Shown here: piece after piece, positions 1 through 6,419 of the stretch
How positions within the stretch are numbered: the stretch's first letter is position 1
Layout: every line of letters begins with the position of its first letter
Origin: JASFRI01 sp050115015
GTDB taxonomy: Bacteria > Acidobacteriota > Polarisedimenticolia > CBDVAL01
NCBI GenBank assembly: GCA_050115015.1
Contig: JASFRI010000164.1
Location: 1-9,076, forward strand
DNA: 9,076 nucleotides
Reading direction: 5' to 3'
Program-made: the position numbers and the translations under genes
Notes under the pieces: generated by a model
Told to the model about the DNA's origin: nothing
The model's input: the letters and a program-made list of their open reading frames with translations, nothing else
Databases searched by the model: none

Positions 1-49
1 ACTTGCGGAGATCCGTGAGGCCCTCGGCGACGGGTGCGGTTCGCGGCAT
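1..49 (-). CDS. Possible 5' end of an unidentified gene downstream of ttcA (cut by window edge)
   Basis: An ATG on the minus strand at 49-47 lies 3 nt beyond the ttcA stop codon and opens a frame reading MPRTAPVAEGLTDLRK before the window ends. The tight spacing would suit a translationally coupled second gene of a ttcA operon. I see no good Shine-Dalgarno sequence in front of it, and sixteen residues are too few to recognise a family. It could equally be non-coding sequence, so this is a tentative call. Confidence 0.3.
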   Translation of the reverse strand, partial: MPRTAPVAEGLTDLRK

Positions 50-52
50 CGG

Positions 53-871
53 TCAGCGGCGGGGGGCGAAGCGCGCCGCGGCCTCCTCCCAGGCCTCCGC
101 CACCTCACGGTCGAGCAGGTGGGTCGGCCGCACGTTCCTGAGCGCGGCCAGCATCACCTGCCGCACGTCGGGGATCTCCCGCTCCAGCGTCTCCAGCAGG
201 TCGGCCATGCGGCGCCGTGCGAGATCCTCCTGGGAGCCGCAGAGGTTGCAGGGGAGGATCGGATAGCCGGCCGCTGCGGCATGCGCGGCGATGTCCGACT
301 CGGCGCACTCGATCAGCGGGCGGATGACCCGGAACCTGCCATCGTTGGTCGCGTACGCTGCCGGCATCGCCTGCAGCCTCCCGGCGTAGAACAGGTTCAG
401 GAGCAGCGTCTCGAGGGCGTCGTCCCGGTGATGGCCGAGGGCGATCTTGTTGCAGCCGAGCCGGTCGGCGGCGGCGTACAGCACCCCCCGCCGCAGGCGC
501 GAGCAAACCCGGCAGAACGCCTCCCCGTCCCCGGTGCGCTGCAGGACGATGGGGTAGGTCTCCTCCCGCTGCACCTCGTAGGGCGCCCCCAGCGCCTCGA
601 GCCAGGCCTCGAGCGGCCTGCCGTCGTAGCCGGGCTGCCCCTGGTCCAGGTGGAACGCCACGAGGTCGAACGCGATGGGCGCGCGCCGCCGTGCCCGCCA
701 CAGGAGGTCCAGCATCGTGTAGGAGTCCTTGCCCCCGGACACCGCCAGGAGGATGCGGTCCCCCTCGCGGATCAGATCATGGGCGGCGACCGTCTGCAGC
801 ATGGTCCGCGACAGGGCCGCCATCCGCGGCTGGGGCGGGTCAGTGCGGGCCTGCATCGTCTCGGGCGGCAT
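53..871 (-). CDS. ttcA: tRNA 2-thiocytidine(32) synthetase TtcA (PP-loop ATPase, Fe-S)
   Basis: TtcA is a cytoplasmic PP-loop ATPase that adenylates C32 of certain tRNAs and replaces the oxygen with sulfur, using a [4Fe-4S] cluster. The 272-residue product has the PP-loop SGGKDS at 45-50, a CxxC at 120-123 followed by SRLRRG, the GHHRDDALETLLLN block at 146-159, and CNLCGSQ at 208-214. C120, C123 and C208 correspond to the cluster ligands of the E. coli enzyme, and the C-terminal NVRPTHLLD block also matches the family. It is shorter than E. coli TtcA (about 311 residues) but complete across the conserved core. The ATG at 871 is chosen because a GGAG lies 6 nt upstream; an in-frame ATG at 856 is the alternative. 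The frame stays open far upstream, but that part is antisense shadow of the phosphoesterase gene. It is divergent from that gene and has its own promoter. Confidence 0.95.
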   Translation of the reverse strand: MPPETMQARTDPPQPRMAALSRTMLQTVAAHDLIREGDRILLAVSGGKDSYTMLDLLWRARRRAPIAFDLVAFHLDQGQPGYDGRPLEAWLEALGAPYEVQREETYPIVLQRTGDGEAFCRVCSRLRRGVLYAAADRLGCNKIALGHHRDDALETLLLNLFYAGRLQAMPAAYATNDGRFRVIRPLIECAESDIAAHAAAAGYPILPCNLCGSQEDLARRRMADLLETLEREIPDVRQVMLAALRNVRPTHLLDREVAEAWEEAAARFAPRR

Positions 872-899
872 CGGCGTCTCCGGGGGACTCGAAGGCCGT

Positions 900-928
900 C
901 TTATATCGTCGCGCCGCGGGGGCGTCAA
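900..928 (-). promoter_or_regulatory. Predicted sigma70-type promoter of ttcA
   Basis: On the minus strand a TTGACG -35 box (928-923) and a TATAAG -10 box (905-900) are separated by exactly 17 nt. Transcription would start near 893, leaving a leader of about 22 nt that includes the GGAG site at 881-878. The boxes stand out against the very GC-rich surroundings. The call rests on sequence match only. Confidence 0.65.
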
Positions 929-958
929 CTGCGGACCGGCCGCGCTCCCTCGTCCGTC

Positions 959-987
959 TTGAATCTCCCGCCGTGTCCGGGCAGGAT
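959..987 (+). promoter_or_regulatory. Weak candidate promoter for the phosphoesterase gene
   Basis: The 189-bp gap between the divergent genes (872-1060) must hold a promoter for the rightward gene. The best sigma70-like pair I find is TTGAAT at 959-964 and CAGGAT at 982-987, with a 17-nt spacer. The -10 box matches the consensus at only three of six positions, so an activator or another sigma factor may be needed, or the true promoter lies elsewhere. I see no clear operator or riboswitch in this gap. Confidence 0.25.
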
Positions 988-1060
988 CGTCTTTCCCGCG
1001 TGCGAATCTGCGGGCAGGCCGCGCGGTACGTCCCCCGCGAGCCTCCCGCCTGGAGAGACG

Positions 1061-2551
1061 ATGTCCTCGGAGCCCGGGTTCGATCATCTCGTGGTCCTGA
1101 TGCTGGAGAACCGTTCCTTCGACAACCTGTGCGGCTACCTCTACGAGGACGACGAGCCCCGGCTCTTCCTCGGGGACGGGAAGCCTCGGTTCGACGGGGT
1201 CGCCGGACGGGACGACCTCCACAACGAGGACGGCGCCGACCCTCCGCGCCGTTATCCCGTCACCCGCGCGCCCTTCGAGAGGCCGGAGGACATGTTCGCC
1301 CCCTATCCCAACGCGGGGGAGTTCTACCACCCGAACGTCAACCGCCAGATCTACGGGATGGACAGCCCCCCGGAGCGGGCGGGGGAGCGACCCACGCAGG
1401 GCCTGATGGGGGGCTTCGTCCAGGACTACGTCCGCGTCATCCGGGAGTCGGCGGGCTGGGACGGCCGTGTCGAGCCGGAGCCGGATACCGTCCGCCAGAT
1501 CATGTACTGCTACCCGCCTCCGGCGGTGCCGGTGCTGAGTGCGCTGGCGCGCTCGTTCGCGGTCTCGGACGCGTGGTTCTCGTCGGTCCCCTCCTCGACC
1601 TGGCCCAACCGGTCGTTCGTCCACAGCGGGACCTCCCGGGGGCGCGTCCTCAACAAGCCCGCCGGGGAGTGGGTGCGGCACCACGACCAGCCGACGATCT
1701 TCGAGAGGCTCGCGGACCGGCTGGGAGAGGAGAGCGGCTGGCGGGTCTACGGCGAGGAGGTGCACTACGCGTCCCTGACCGCGTTGCTCCATCCGCCGCT
1801 GCGCCACCGCCGCTTCAAGGACAGCTTCCGGCACCTGGACCGGTTCTTCAAGGACTGCCGCGAGGGCAGCCTCCCGGCTTACTCGTTCCTCGAACCGAGG
1901 ATGATGTCGGACGTGAACGACATGCATCCGCCCTACTGGCTCAATCCCTTCGTCGCCTCGAGCGTGACCGCCGGGGAGGCCTTCGTCAACGACGTCTACA
2001 ACGCCGTCCGGACCGGGAAGCGATGGGACCGCACGCTCCTGGTGATCACGTTCGACGAGCACGGCGGGCTCTACGATCACGTCGTCCCGCCGGACAGCGC
2101 CGTGCCGCCGGGAGGGGAGGGCCGTGACGCGGACTTCGGCTTCCGCTTCGATCGGTTCGGCCTCCGGGTTCCCGCGATCTTCATCTCGCCGTACATCGCG
2201 GAGGGGACGGTCGTCCGGGCCACGGGGGGCACGCCGTTCGATCACACCTCGATCATCCGGACGCTCTGCCGTCGCTGGGATCTGGAGGGGCTGACCGATC
2301 GCGATCGCGCCGCGCCGGACTTCCTGCCCGTGCTGACGCTGCCGGCGGAGGCGCCCCGCCTCGACCCCCCCGCCGTCACGCCACGACCGTACCGCCGGAT
2401 GCCCGAGCCCAGGGCGCGGAAGGCGCCGCTCGGCCACCTGGCGTTCCAGATCGCCGAGCTCAGTGCCGCCTTGCTGGGATCGGCGCTTCCCGCCCTCGAC
2501 AAGGCGGAGGACCTCCTCGACCACCTCCTCCACCACCGCCACCAAACATGA
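1061..2551 (+). CDS. Phosphoesterase family protein (phospholipase C / AcpA acid phosphatase type), no signal peptide
   Basis: This 496-residue protein belongs to the phosphoesterase family of bacterial non-haemolytic phospholipases C and the acid phosphatase AcpA, metal-dependent enzymes that cleave phosphomonoesters or phosphodiesters. The family-defining motif LMLENRSFDN is at 13-22, with metal ligands E16 and N17. The nucleophile region SSTWPNRSF has T180 as probable nucleophile. FDEHGGLYDHV (331-341) supplies D332, E333, D339 and H340, and FDHTSIIRT (393-401) supplies D394 and H395. The catalytic set looks complete. The last 90 residues are a proline-rich linker and an amphipathic helix rich in D, L and H, with no family assignment. 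The ATG at 1061 follows GGAGAG at a good distance. Relatives usually carry a Tat signal, but here the motif begins at residue 13 and no hydrophobic segment precedes it in frame, so the protein looks cytoplasmic. The substrate cannot be told. The terminal Thr codon and the TGA lie inside the palindrome at 2545-2598. Confidence 0.9.
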   Translation: MSSEPGFDHLVVLMLENRSFDNLCGYLYEDDEPRLFLGDGKPRFDGVAGRDDLHNEDGADPPRRYPVTRAPFERPEDMFAPYPNAGEFYHPNVNRQIYGMDSPPERAGERPTQGLMGGFVQDYVRVIRESAGWDGRVEPEPDTVRQIMYCYPPPAVPVLSALARSFAVSDAWFSSVPSSTWPNRSFVHSGTSRGRVLNKPAGEWVRHHDQPTIFERLADRLGEESGWRVYGEEVHYASLTALLHPPLRHRRFKDSFRHLDRFFKDCREGSLPAYSFLEPRMMSDVNDMHPPYWLNPFVASSVTAGEAFVNDVYNAVRTGKRWDRTLLVITFDEHGGLYDHVVPPDSAVPPGGEGRDADFGFRFDRFGLRVPAIFISPYIAEGTVVRATGGTPFDHTSIIRTLCRRWDLEGLTDRDRAAPDFLPVLTLPAEAPRLDPPAVTPRPYRRMPEPRARKAPLGHLAFQIAELSAALLGSALPALDKAEDLLDHLLHHRHQT

Positions 2552-2598
2552 CAGATTCTCGGGGACGGAGGCCTCCGTCCCCGAGAATCTGTCATGTT
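2545..2598. repeat. Perfect 54-nt palindrome (REP-like element or hairpin terminator)
   Basis: The arms 2545-2571 and 2572-2598 are exact reverse complements, 27 nt each with no spacer, centred on the AGGCCT at 2569-2574. Symmetry ends sharply: 2544 is A and 2599 is C. The core reads GGGGACGGAGGCCTCCGTCC. The left arm contains the last codon and the TGA (2549-2551) of the phosphoesterase gene. No T-run follows, so it is not a textbook intrinsic terminator, although as RNA it would form a very stable stem and could block 3' exonucleases or readthrough into the operon. The GGGGACGG core resembles, from memory, REP-type sequences mobilised by RAYT (Y1) transposases. That link is inference because no transposase or second copy is in the window. 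Confidence 0.9.
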
Positions 2599-2626
2599 CG
2601 GGGAGGAGGGGGGCTGGCGGGGGCGG

Positions 2627-2655
2627 TTGATCTGGTCCACCCCGTGACCGATAAT
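2627..2655 (+). promoter_or_regulatory. Predicted sigma70-type promoter of the heptosyltransferase operon
   Basis: TTGATC (2627-2632) and GATAAT (2650-2655) are separated by 17 nt, in a gap that is otherwise very GC-rich. Transcription would begin near 2662, about 28 nt before the GTG start at 2690, leaving room for the GGGGAG site at 2678-2683. It lies downstream of the palindrome, which would insulate the operon from phosphoesterase transcription. Confidence 0.65.
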
Positions 2656-2689
2656 CCCCCTGGATTCCGGCCTTTGCGGGGAGCTACGG

Positions 2690-3814
2690 GTGACGACGCA
2701 GGTGCAGCCGCGCGCGGTGGTGCAGGCCCCCGCAGCGCTCGATCCCGGTGAGGGGCCCGTCCTCATCGTGCGTCTGGGCGCCATCGGGGACGTCGTCCGC
2801 GGGCTGCCGGCGCTCGACCTGCTGCGCCGCGCCCATCCGGACCTGGTGGTGGACTGGGTCGTGGAGGAGAAGGCGGCGGACGTCCTGAAGGGACACCCCC
2901 ATCTCCGCAAGGTCATCCTGTTTCGCCGTCGCGAGCTCGTGCGTGAGGCGAAGGGCCTGCGGCTCCTGGCCGCCGCGGATCGCCTGCGGGACACCGCCCG
3001 CCGCCTGGCCCGCGGTGGGTACGCCGCGGCGGTGGACCTGCAGGGGAGCCTGAAGAGCGCCCTGATGACCCGGGCCACGGGGAGCCGGCGCCGGATCGGT
3101 CTGATCGCGGGCCACGGCAGGGAGGGCTCGCACCTGTTCTACACCCACCCCGTGAACCCGGGTCCGGACCGGATCTCCCGGGTCGAGAGGAACTTCCGGC
3201 TGATCGAGGCGCTGGGGATCCCGCCCCCCGAGCCGGAACACCCGCCCCTGGCCCACCTGCAGCCGCCCACGACCGCTGAGGCCTGGGCGGACGGCGTCGT
3301 CGCCTCGCTCGCCCCGTCGAAGGGGCCACGGGTCCTCCTCTACCCGGGCACCAGCCGCCGGCAGGCCTACAAGCGCTGGGAGCCCGCCCGCTTCGGGTGG
3401 CTCGCGGGACGCCTCCATGACGACGGCGTGCAGGTCCTCGTCGCCGGCGGCCCCGGCGAGGAGGCGATCCTCGACGAGGTGCTCGGGGCGACCTCGACGC
3501 CGCCGGCGGTGCTCCCGCCGTCCTCGCTGATGCAGCTGACGGCCCTGATCGCCCGGATGGACCTGTTCGTCGGAGGCGACACCGGTCCCATGCACCTGGC
3601 GTGGGCGGTGGGAACGCCGGTGCTGGCCCTGTTCGGCGCCACCGACCCGATCGTCAACGCGCCGTACGACGCCGAGCATCTGGGGCACCGGGTGCTCTAC
3701 CATGGACCTCCGGAGCGTCCCTACCGGGTGACCGGCGCCGGGGCCCGGGCCTGGATGGACGCGATCACGGTGGACGAGGTGTACGCCAACTGCCGGGAGA
3801 TGCTGGGACGTTGA
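2690..3814 (+). CDS. LPS heptosyltransferase, GT9 family (WaaC-like)
   Basis: A 374-residue GT-B glycosyltransferase of family 9. Such enzymes transfer L-glycero-D-manno-heptose from an ADP-heptose donor to the growing LPS inner core on the cytoplasmic face of the inner membrane. The N-terminal domain opens with VLIVRLGAIGDVVRGLPAL at 24-42; D34 aligns with the catalytic Asp13 of E. coli WaaC. VDLQGSLKSAL near 120 resembles the WaaC D-x-QG-x-x-KSA motif. The nucleotide-binding domain has LLYPGTSRRQAYKRW (216-230) and GGDTGPMHLAWAVGTP (295-310, D297). These features favour the heptosyltransferase I branch, but acceptor specificity cannot be read from sequence. The GTG start at 2690 is set by GGGGAG 6 nt upstream; the N-terminus carries about 20 extra residues rich in A, P and Q ahead of the fold. 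It is first in a four-gene operon and its TGA overlaps the next start by 4 nt. Confidence 0.9.
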   Translation: MTTQVQPRAVVQAPAALDPGEGPVLIVRLGAIGDVVRGLPALDLLRRAHPDLVVDWVVEEKAADVLKGHPHLRKVILFRRRELVREAKGLRLLAAADRLRDTARRLARGGYAAAVDLQGSLKSALMTRATGSRRRIGLIAGHGREGSHLFYTHPVNPGPDRISRVERNFRLIEALGIPPPEPEHPPLAHLQPPTTAEAWADGVVASLAPSKGPRVLLYPGTSRRQAYKRWEPARFGWLAGRLHDDGVQVLVAGGPGEEAILDEVLGATSTPPAVLPPSSLMQLTALIARMDLFVGGDTGPMHLAWAVGTPVLALFGATDPIVNAPYDAEHLGHRVLYHGPPERPYRVTGAGARAWMDAITVDEVYANCREMLGR

Positions 3815-5316
3815 GAACGGGCGCCATCCGCCAGTGCGCGGAATGCCGGCCAGGTGCGTCTTGGCGGGCGCTAGCTCTCGGTGCGCTGCTGCTCGCGATC
3901 CTGGTGGCCCCGGGCGCGGTGGCGGCGGCGGATGAGGGCGGACCCGATCCGCTGCAGGAGGCGATCGCGGCGGAGCGATGGGACGATGCCATCGCCGCGG
4001 CCCGCGCCACGCTGGAGGCGGATCCCGACGACCCGGCGACCCGGGCCGGGCTGGGAACGGCGCTGCTGGGGAAGGCCCGGCAGGAAACGCAGGTGGTCAT
4101 CCCCTCTCGCCTCGAGGCGGCGAAGCAGTCGGGGGACGCCGCGGCATTCCTCGACCCGTCGCTGTTCCGCACCGAGGTGACCTACGACGAGGAGCTCCGC
4201 GAGGAGGCCGGTGTCGAGTTCCGTCGCGCTCTGGAACTCGACCCGGACTCCCTGGAGGCCTACCTGGGGCTCGCGCGGGTCCAGGCCGAAGACGCGCCGG
4301 AGCAGCTGGAGGTGCTGCAGGCCGCCGCGAAGCGGTTCGCCGGCGACGACGACGTGGGCGCCCAGCTGCTCGAGTTCGGGGTCGAGCACTTCCGGGCAGG
4401 TCGGGTCGACCTCGCGCTGCCGGTCTTCGAGGCCCTTTCCGCGGCATACCCGGACCTCGCGGACGCGCGCCTGGATCTGGGTGCGGCCCTGTTCGCGACG
4501 GCGCAGTACGACCGGGGGATCGCCGCGCTGGAGCGCCTCGCGGCCGACCATCCGGAGGACGCGAACGTGCTCCGCGCGCTGGCGCCGATGTACATGTTCC
4601 GGCTTCGGTGGGACCAGGCCGCCGCCCGGTTCGCGCAGCTCCGGGAGCTCGAGGAGGACGATCGCTGGTCGGCCGTTCACGAGGCGGCGGCGCGGATGCC
4701 GTTCCAGCCCGACGCCGCGAAGGCGCTGCTGCAGACCGTGATCGACGCCGACCCGCAGCGGCGGGACCCGGTGACCGCGGTGGCGAGCAACCTCCTGACG
4801 GCGCTGACCGAGAAGGAGATCCCGGCGGAGGACCTGATCCGCCTGGCGACCCAGCTCAACCAGTTCTCCTATCCCCAGCTCGCCGTGGCGGTGACCGCGT
4901 TCCTGCGGTCCCGGGAGCCCCGGAGCATCGCCTCCCGGGTCATGCTGGCGTACCTCTACGACAACCTGCGCTATTACGATCTCGCGCTGCAGCAGCTGGA
5001 CGAGGCGAAGGGCATCATCCGGGCCGATCCGGAGGCGGCCGCCCCCTACACCGAGCGCCGCCTCGCCGGTCACTATGGACGTGTCTACTTCAACATGCAG
5101 CAGTGGGAGAAGGCGGCACAGGCCTTCGCCACCGCGGATGACCTCGGGCCACTGGCCCTGGCGGCGGGCATCACCTACGAGAAGCTCGGGAACTACCCGG
5201 CCGCCTATGCGTACTTCCAGCAGGTCGTCGACGGCGGCGGCCCGGAGGCCCTCGTGGGACGGGCGCGGTCCGAGATGGACAAGCCCGTGTACGCGCCGTT
5301 CCGGAAGGAGCCGTGA
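3811..5316 (+). CDS. Secreted tetratricopeptide-repeat (TPR) protein of unknown function
   Basis: The 501-residue product begins with a Sec-type signal: a basic stretch to R19, a hydrophobic core at about 20-37 (ALALGALLLAILVAPGAV) and small residues for cleavage near A38-A40. The mature protein should be periplasmic or exported. It is helical and repeat-rich. TPR-like units are seen at about 136-155 (FRRALELDPDSLEAYLGLA), 201-260, 387-400, 424-446 and 454-473. TPRs are protein-binding scaffolds, so an assembly or adaptor role is likely, but no partner or enzyme activity can be read. The start is a TTG at 3811 overlapping the preceding stop (TTGA), with GGGAGA 10 nt upstream. No in-frame ATG occurs before residue 260, and a later GTG near 3905 would destroy the signal. 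Its place between two heptosyltransferases suggests an envelope or LPS role; LapB (YciM) is a TPR protein that regulates LPS synthesis, but it is membrane-anchored in the cytoplasm and I see no homology. Confidence 0.85.
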   Translation: MRTGAIRQCAECRPGASWRALALGALLLAILVAPGAVAAADEGGPDPLQEAIAAERWDDAIAAARATLEADPDDPATRAGLGTALLGKARQETQVVIPSRLEAAKQSGDAAAFLDPSLFRTEVTYDEELREEAGVEFRRALELDPDSLEAYLGLARVQAEDAPEQLEVLQAAAKRFAGDDDVGAQLLEFGVEHFRAGRVDLALPVFEALSAAYPDLADARLDLGAALFATAQYDRGIAALERLAADHPEDANVLRALAPMYMFRLRWDQAAARFAQLRELEEDDRWSAVHEAAARMPFQPDAAKALLQTVIDADPQRRDPVTAVASNLLTALTEKEIPAEDLIRLATQLNQFSYPQLAVAVTAFLRSREPRSIASRVMLAYLYDNLRYYDLALQQLDEAKGIIRADPEAAAPYTERRLAGHYGRVYFNMQQWEKAAQAFATADDLGPLALAAGITYEKLGNYPAAYAYFQQVVDGGGPEALVGRARSEMDKPVYAPFRKEP

Positions 5317-6419
5317 GCGGGGCGGGGGCCGGGATCGACCCCGCCTCGATCCGCCGCCTCCTCGTGCGATCCACGAACTGGTTCGGCGACGTCGTGATGG
5401 TCTCCCCGGCGCTCCGCGCCCTGCGGCGCGGCTTTCCCGACGCGCGGCTGGAAGTCCTCGCCCGGACGTCCGTGGCATCCGCCTACCGGGAGCATCCCCT
5501 GGTGGACGACGTGATCCAGGAGGAGCGGCGCTCCGGCTCCCGGCGCCACGAGGGGATCCAGGGCGTCTGGCGGCTGGCCCGGGAGCTCCGGACGCGCCGG
5601 TACGACCTTGCGGTGATCTTCCCCAAGTCGATCGGCACGGCCCTCGCGCCGGCGCTCGCCGGGATCCCGCGCCGGGTCGGCTACCCGACCGCCGGTCGCG
5701 GCTTCCTCCTGACCCACCGCGTCCCGCTGCCGGAACGGGCCGCCGAGATGCACCACGCGGAGTTCTTCCTGGGCCCGGCGACCTGGCTGGGGTGTCCCGT
5801 CGACGACCGCTCGCTGCTGTTCCCCGTCCCCGAGGAGGAGCGTCGGAAGGCCGAGGCCTTCCTGCGGGATCACCCCATCGGCGGTGGGGCCCGGATCGCC
5901 ATCCACCCGGGAGCCTCGCGACGGGAGCGCGCCTGGCCGGCCGAGCGCTTCGCCGAGGTGGCGGGGCGGCTGGCGGCGGAGGGAGCCTCGATCCTCGTAC
6001 TGGGAGCGGAGGCCGACCGTGCCGCGGCCGCGACGGTGCTCCGTGGGGCCGGGGCGCGCGGGATCGACGCCGTCGGGCAGGGGGGAATCTCCCGGATGGC
6101 GGCGCTGGTCGCCCGGTGCGACCTGTTCCTGGGCAACGACTCGGGGCCGATGCACATCGCCGCCGCCATGGGCACCCCGACCGTCTCGGTGTTCGGGCCG
6201 GGGGTACCCTGGAAGACGGCACCGTTCGTCCCCGCGGACCGGCGGCGCGAGGTCACCCGGTCCTACCCGTGTGCCCCGTGCAAGCAGGACTTCTTCCGGG
6301 AGTGCGACCCGGCACCGTCGGGGAAGCCGTGGTGCCTGGAGTCGATCCCGGTGGAGGAGGTCCTCGCCGCCGTGCGGGAGCTGCTGCCGGAACACCGGCG
6401 CAAGGAGGCAGGATCGTGA
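5313..6419 (+). CDS. LPS heptosyltransferase, GT9 family (WaaF-like)
   Basis: A 368-residue GT9 enzyme, closest in motifs to heptosyltransferase II (WaaF), which adds the second heptose to the LPS inner core. LLVRSTNWFGDVVMVSPALR (16-35) is the WaaF-type N-terminus, with D26 at the catalytic base position. IHPGASRRERAWP near 195 and GNDSGPMHIAAAMGTPTVSVFGP (274-296, D276) form the donor-binding domain. A C-terminal cysteine set, C320, C323, C331 and C341 in CAPC...ECD...WC, recalls the cysteine cluster known in many WaaF-like proteins and absent from the upstream WaaC-like protein. The GTG at 5313 overlaps the preceding TGA (GTGA). The AAGGAG at 5305-5310 is only 2 nt from it, so translational coupling probably matters more than a spaced ribosome-binding site. 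The first 12 residues are poorly conserved, so the exact start is less certain than the gene. Together the two enzymes could build a di-heptose core. Confidence 0.91.
   Translation: MSGAGAGIDPASIRRLLVRSTNWFGDVVMVSPALRALRRGFPDARLEVLARTSVASAYREHPLVDDVIQEERRSGSRRHEGIQGVWRLARELRTRRYDLAVIFPKSIGTALAPALAGIPRRVGYPTAGRGFLLTHRVPLPERAAEMHHAEFFLGPATWLGCPVDDRSLLFPVPEEERRKAEAFLRDHPIGGGARIAIHPGASRRERAWPAERFAEVAGRLAAEGASILVLGAEADRAAAATVLRGAGARGIDAVGQGGISRMAALVARCDLFLGNDSGPMHIAAAMGTPTVSVFGPGVPWKTAPFVPADRRREVTRSYPCAPCKQDFFRECDPAPSGKPWCLESIPVEEVLAAVRELLPEHRRKEAGS
6403..6408 (+). promoter_or_regulatory. Shine-Dalgarno site that decides the HD-gene start
   Basis: AGGAGG lies 7 nt before the GTG at 6416 and 13 nt before the in-frame ATG at 6422. 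The spacing favours the GTG, which also recreates the 4-nt stop/start overlap found at the other junctions of this operon. Confidence 0.7.

Noticed and set aside
691..2127. Second plus-strand frame overlapping ttcA and the phosphoesterase gene
   Set aside because: Wrong frame relative to the phosphoesterase motifs and composed mainly of R, G, P and A; a shadow.
53..2545. Very long minus-strand open frame (830 codons) spanning ttcA and the antisense of the phosphoesterase gene
   Set aside because: Only the part from 871 down to 53 carries TtcA motifs. The rest is antisense to a well-supported phosphoesterase, is rich in R, G and P, and reflects the scarcity of stop codons in GC-rich DNA.
2545..2598. 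Classical Rho-independent terminator
   Set aside because: The stem is ideal but no T-tract follows it on either strand; the flanks are GC-rich. Termination by another route remains possible.
2548..2751. Short plus-strand frame starting inside the palindrome
   Set aside because: Its first residues only read the palindrome and the rest runs over the operon promoter and the start of the heptosyltransferase gene. It has no homology or ribosome site I can support.
3871..6222. Long minus-strand open frame opposite the TPR and WaaF-like genes
   Set aside because: Low-complexity composition with no recognisable motif, opposite two well-supported genes; a GC-driven shadow.
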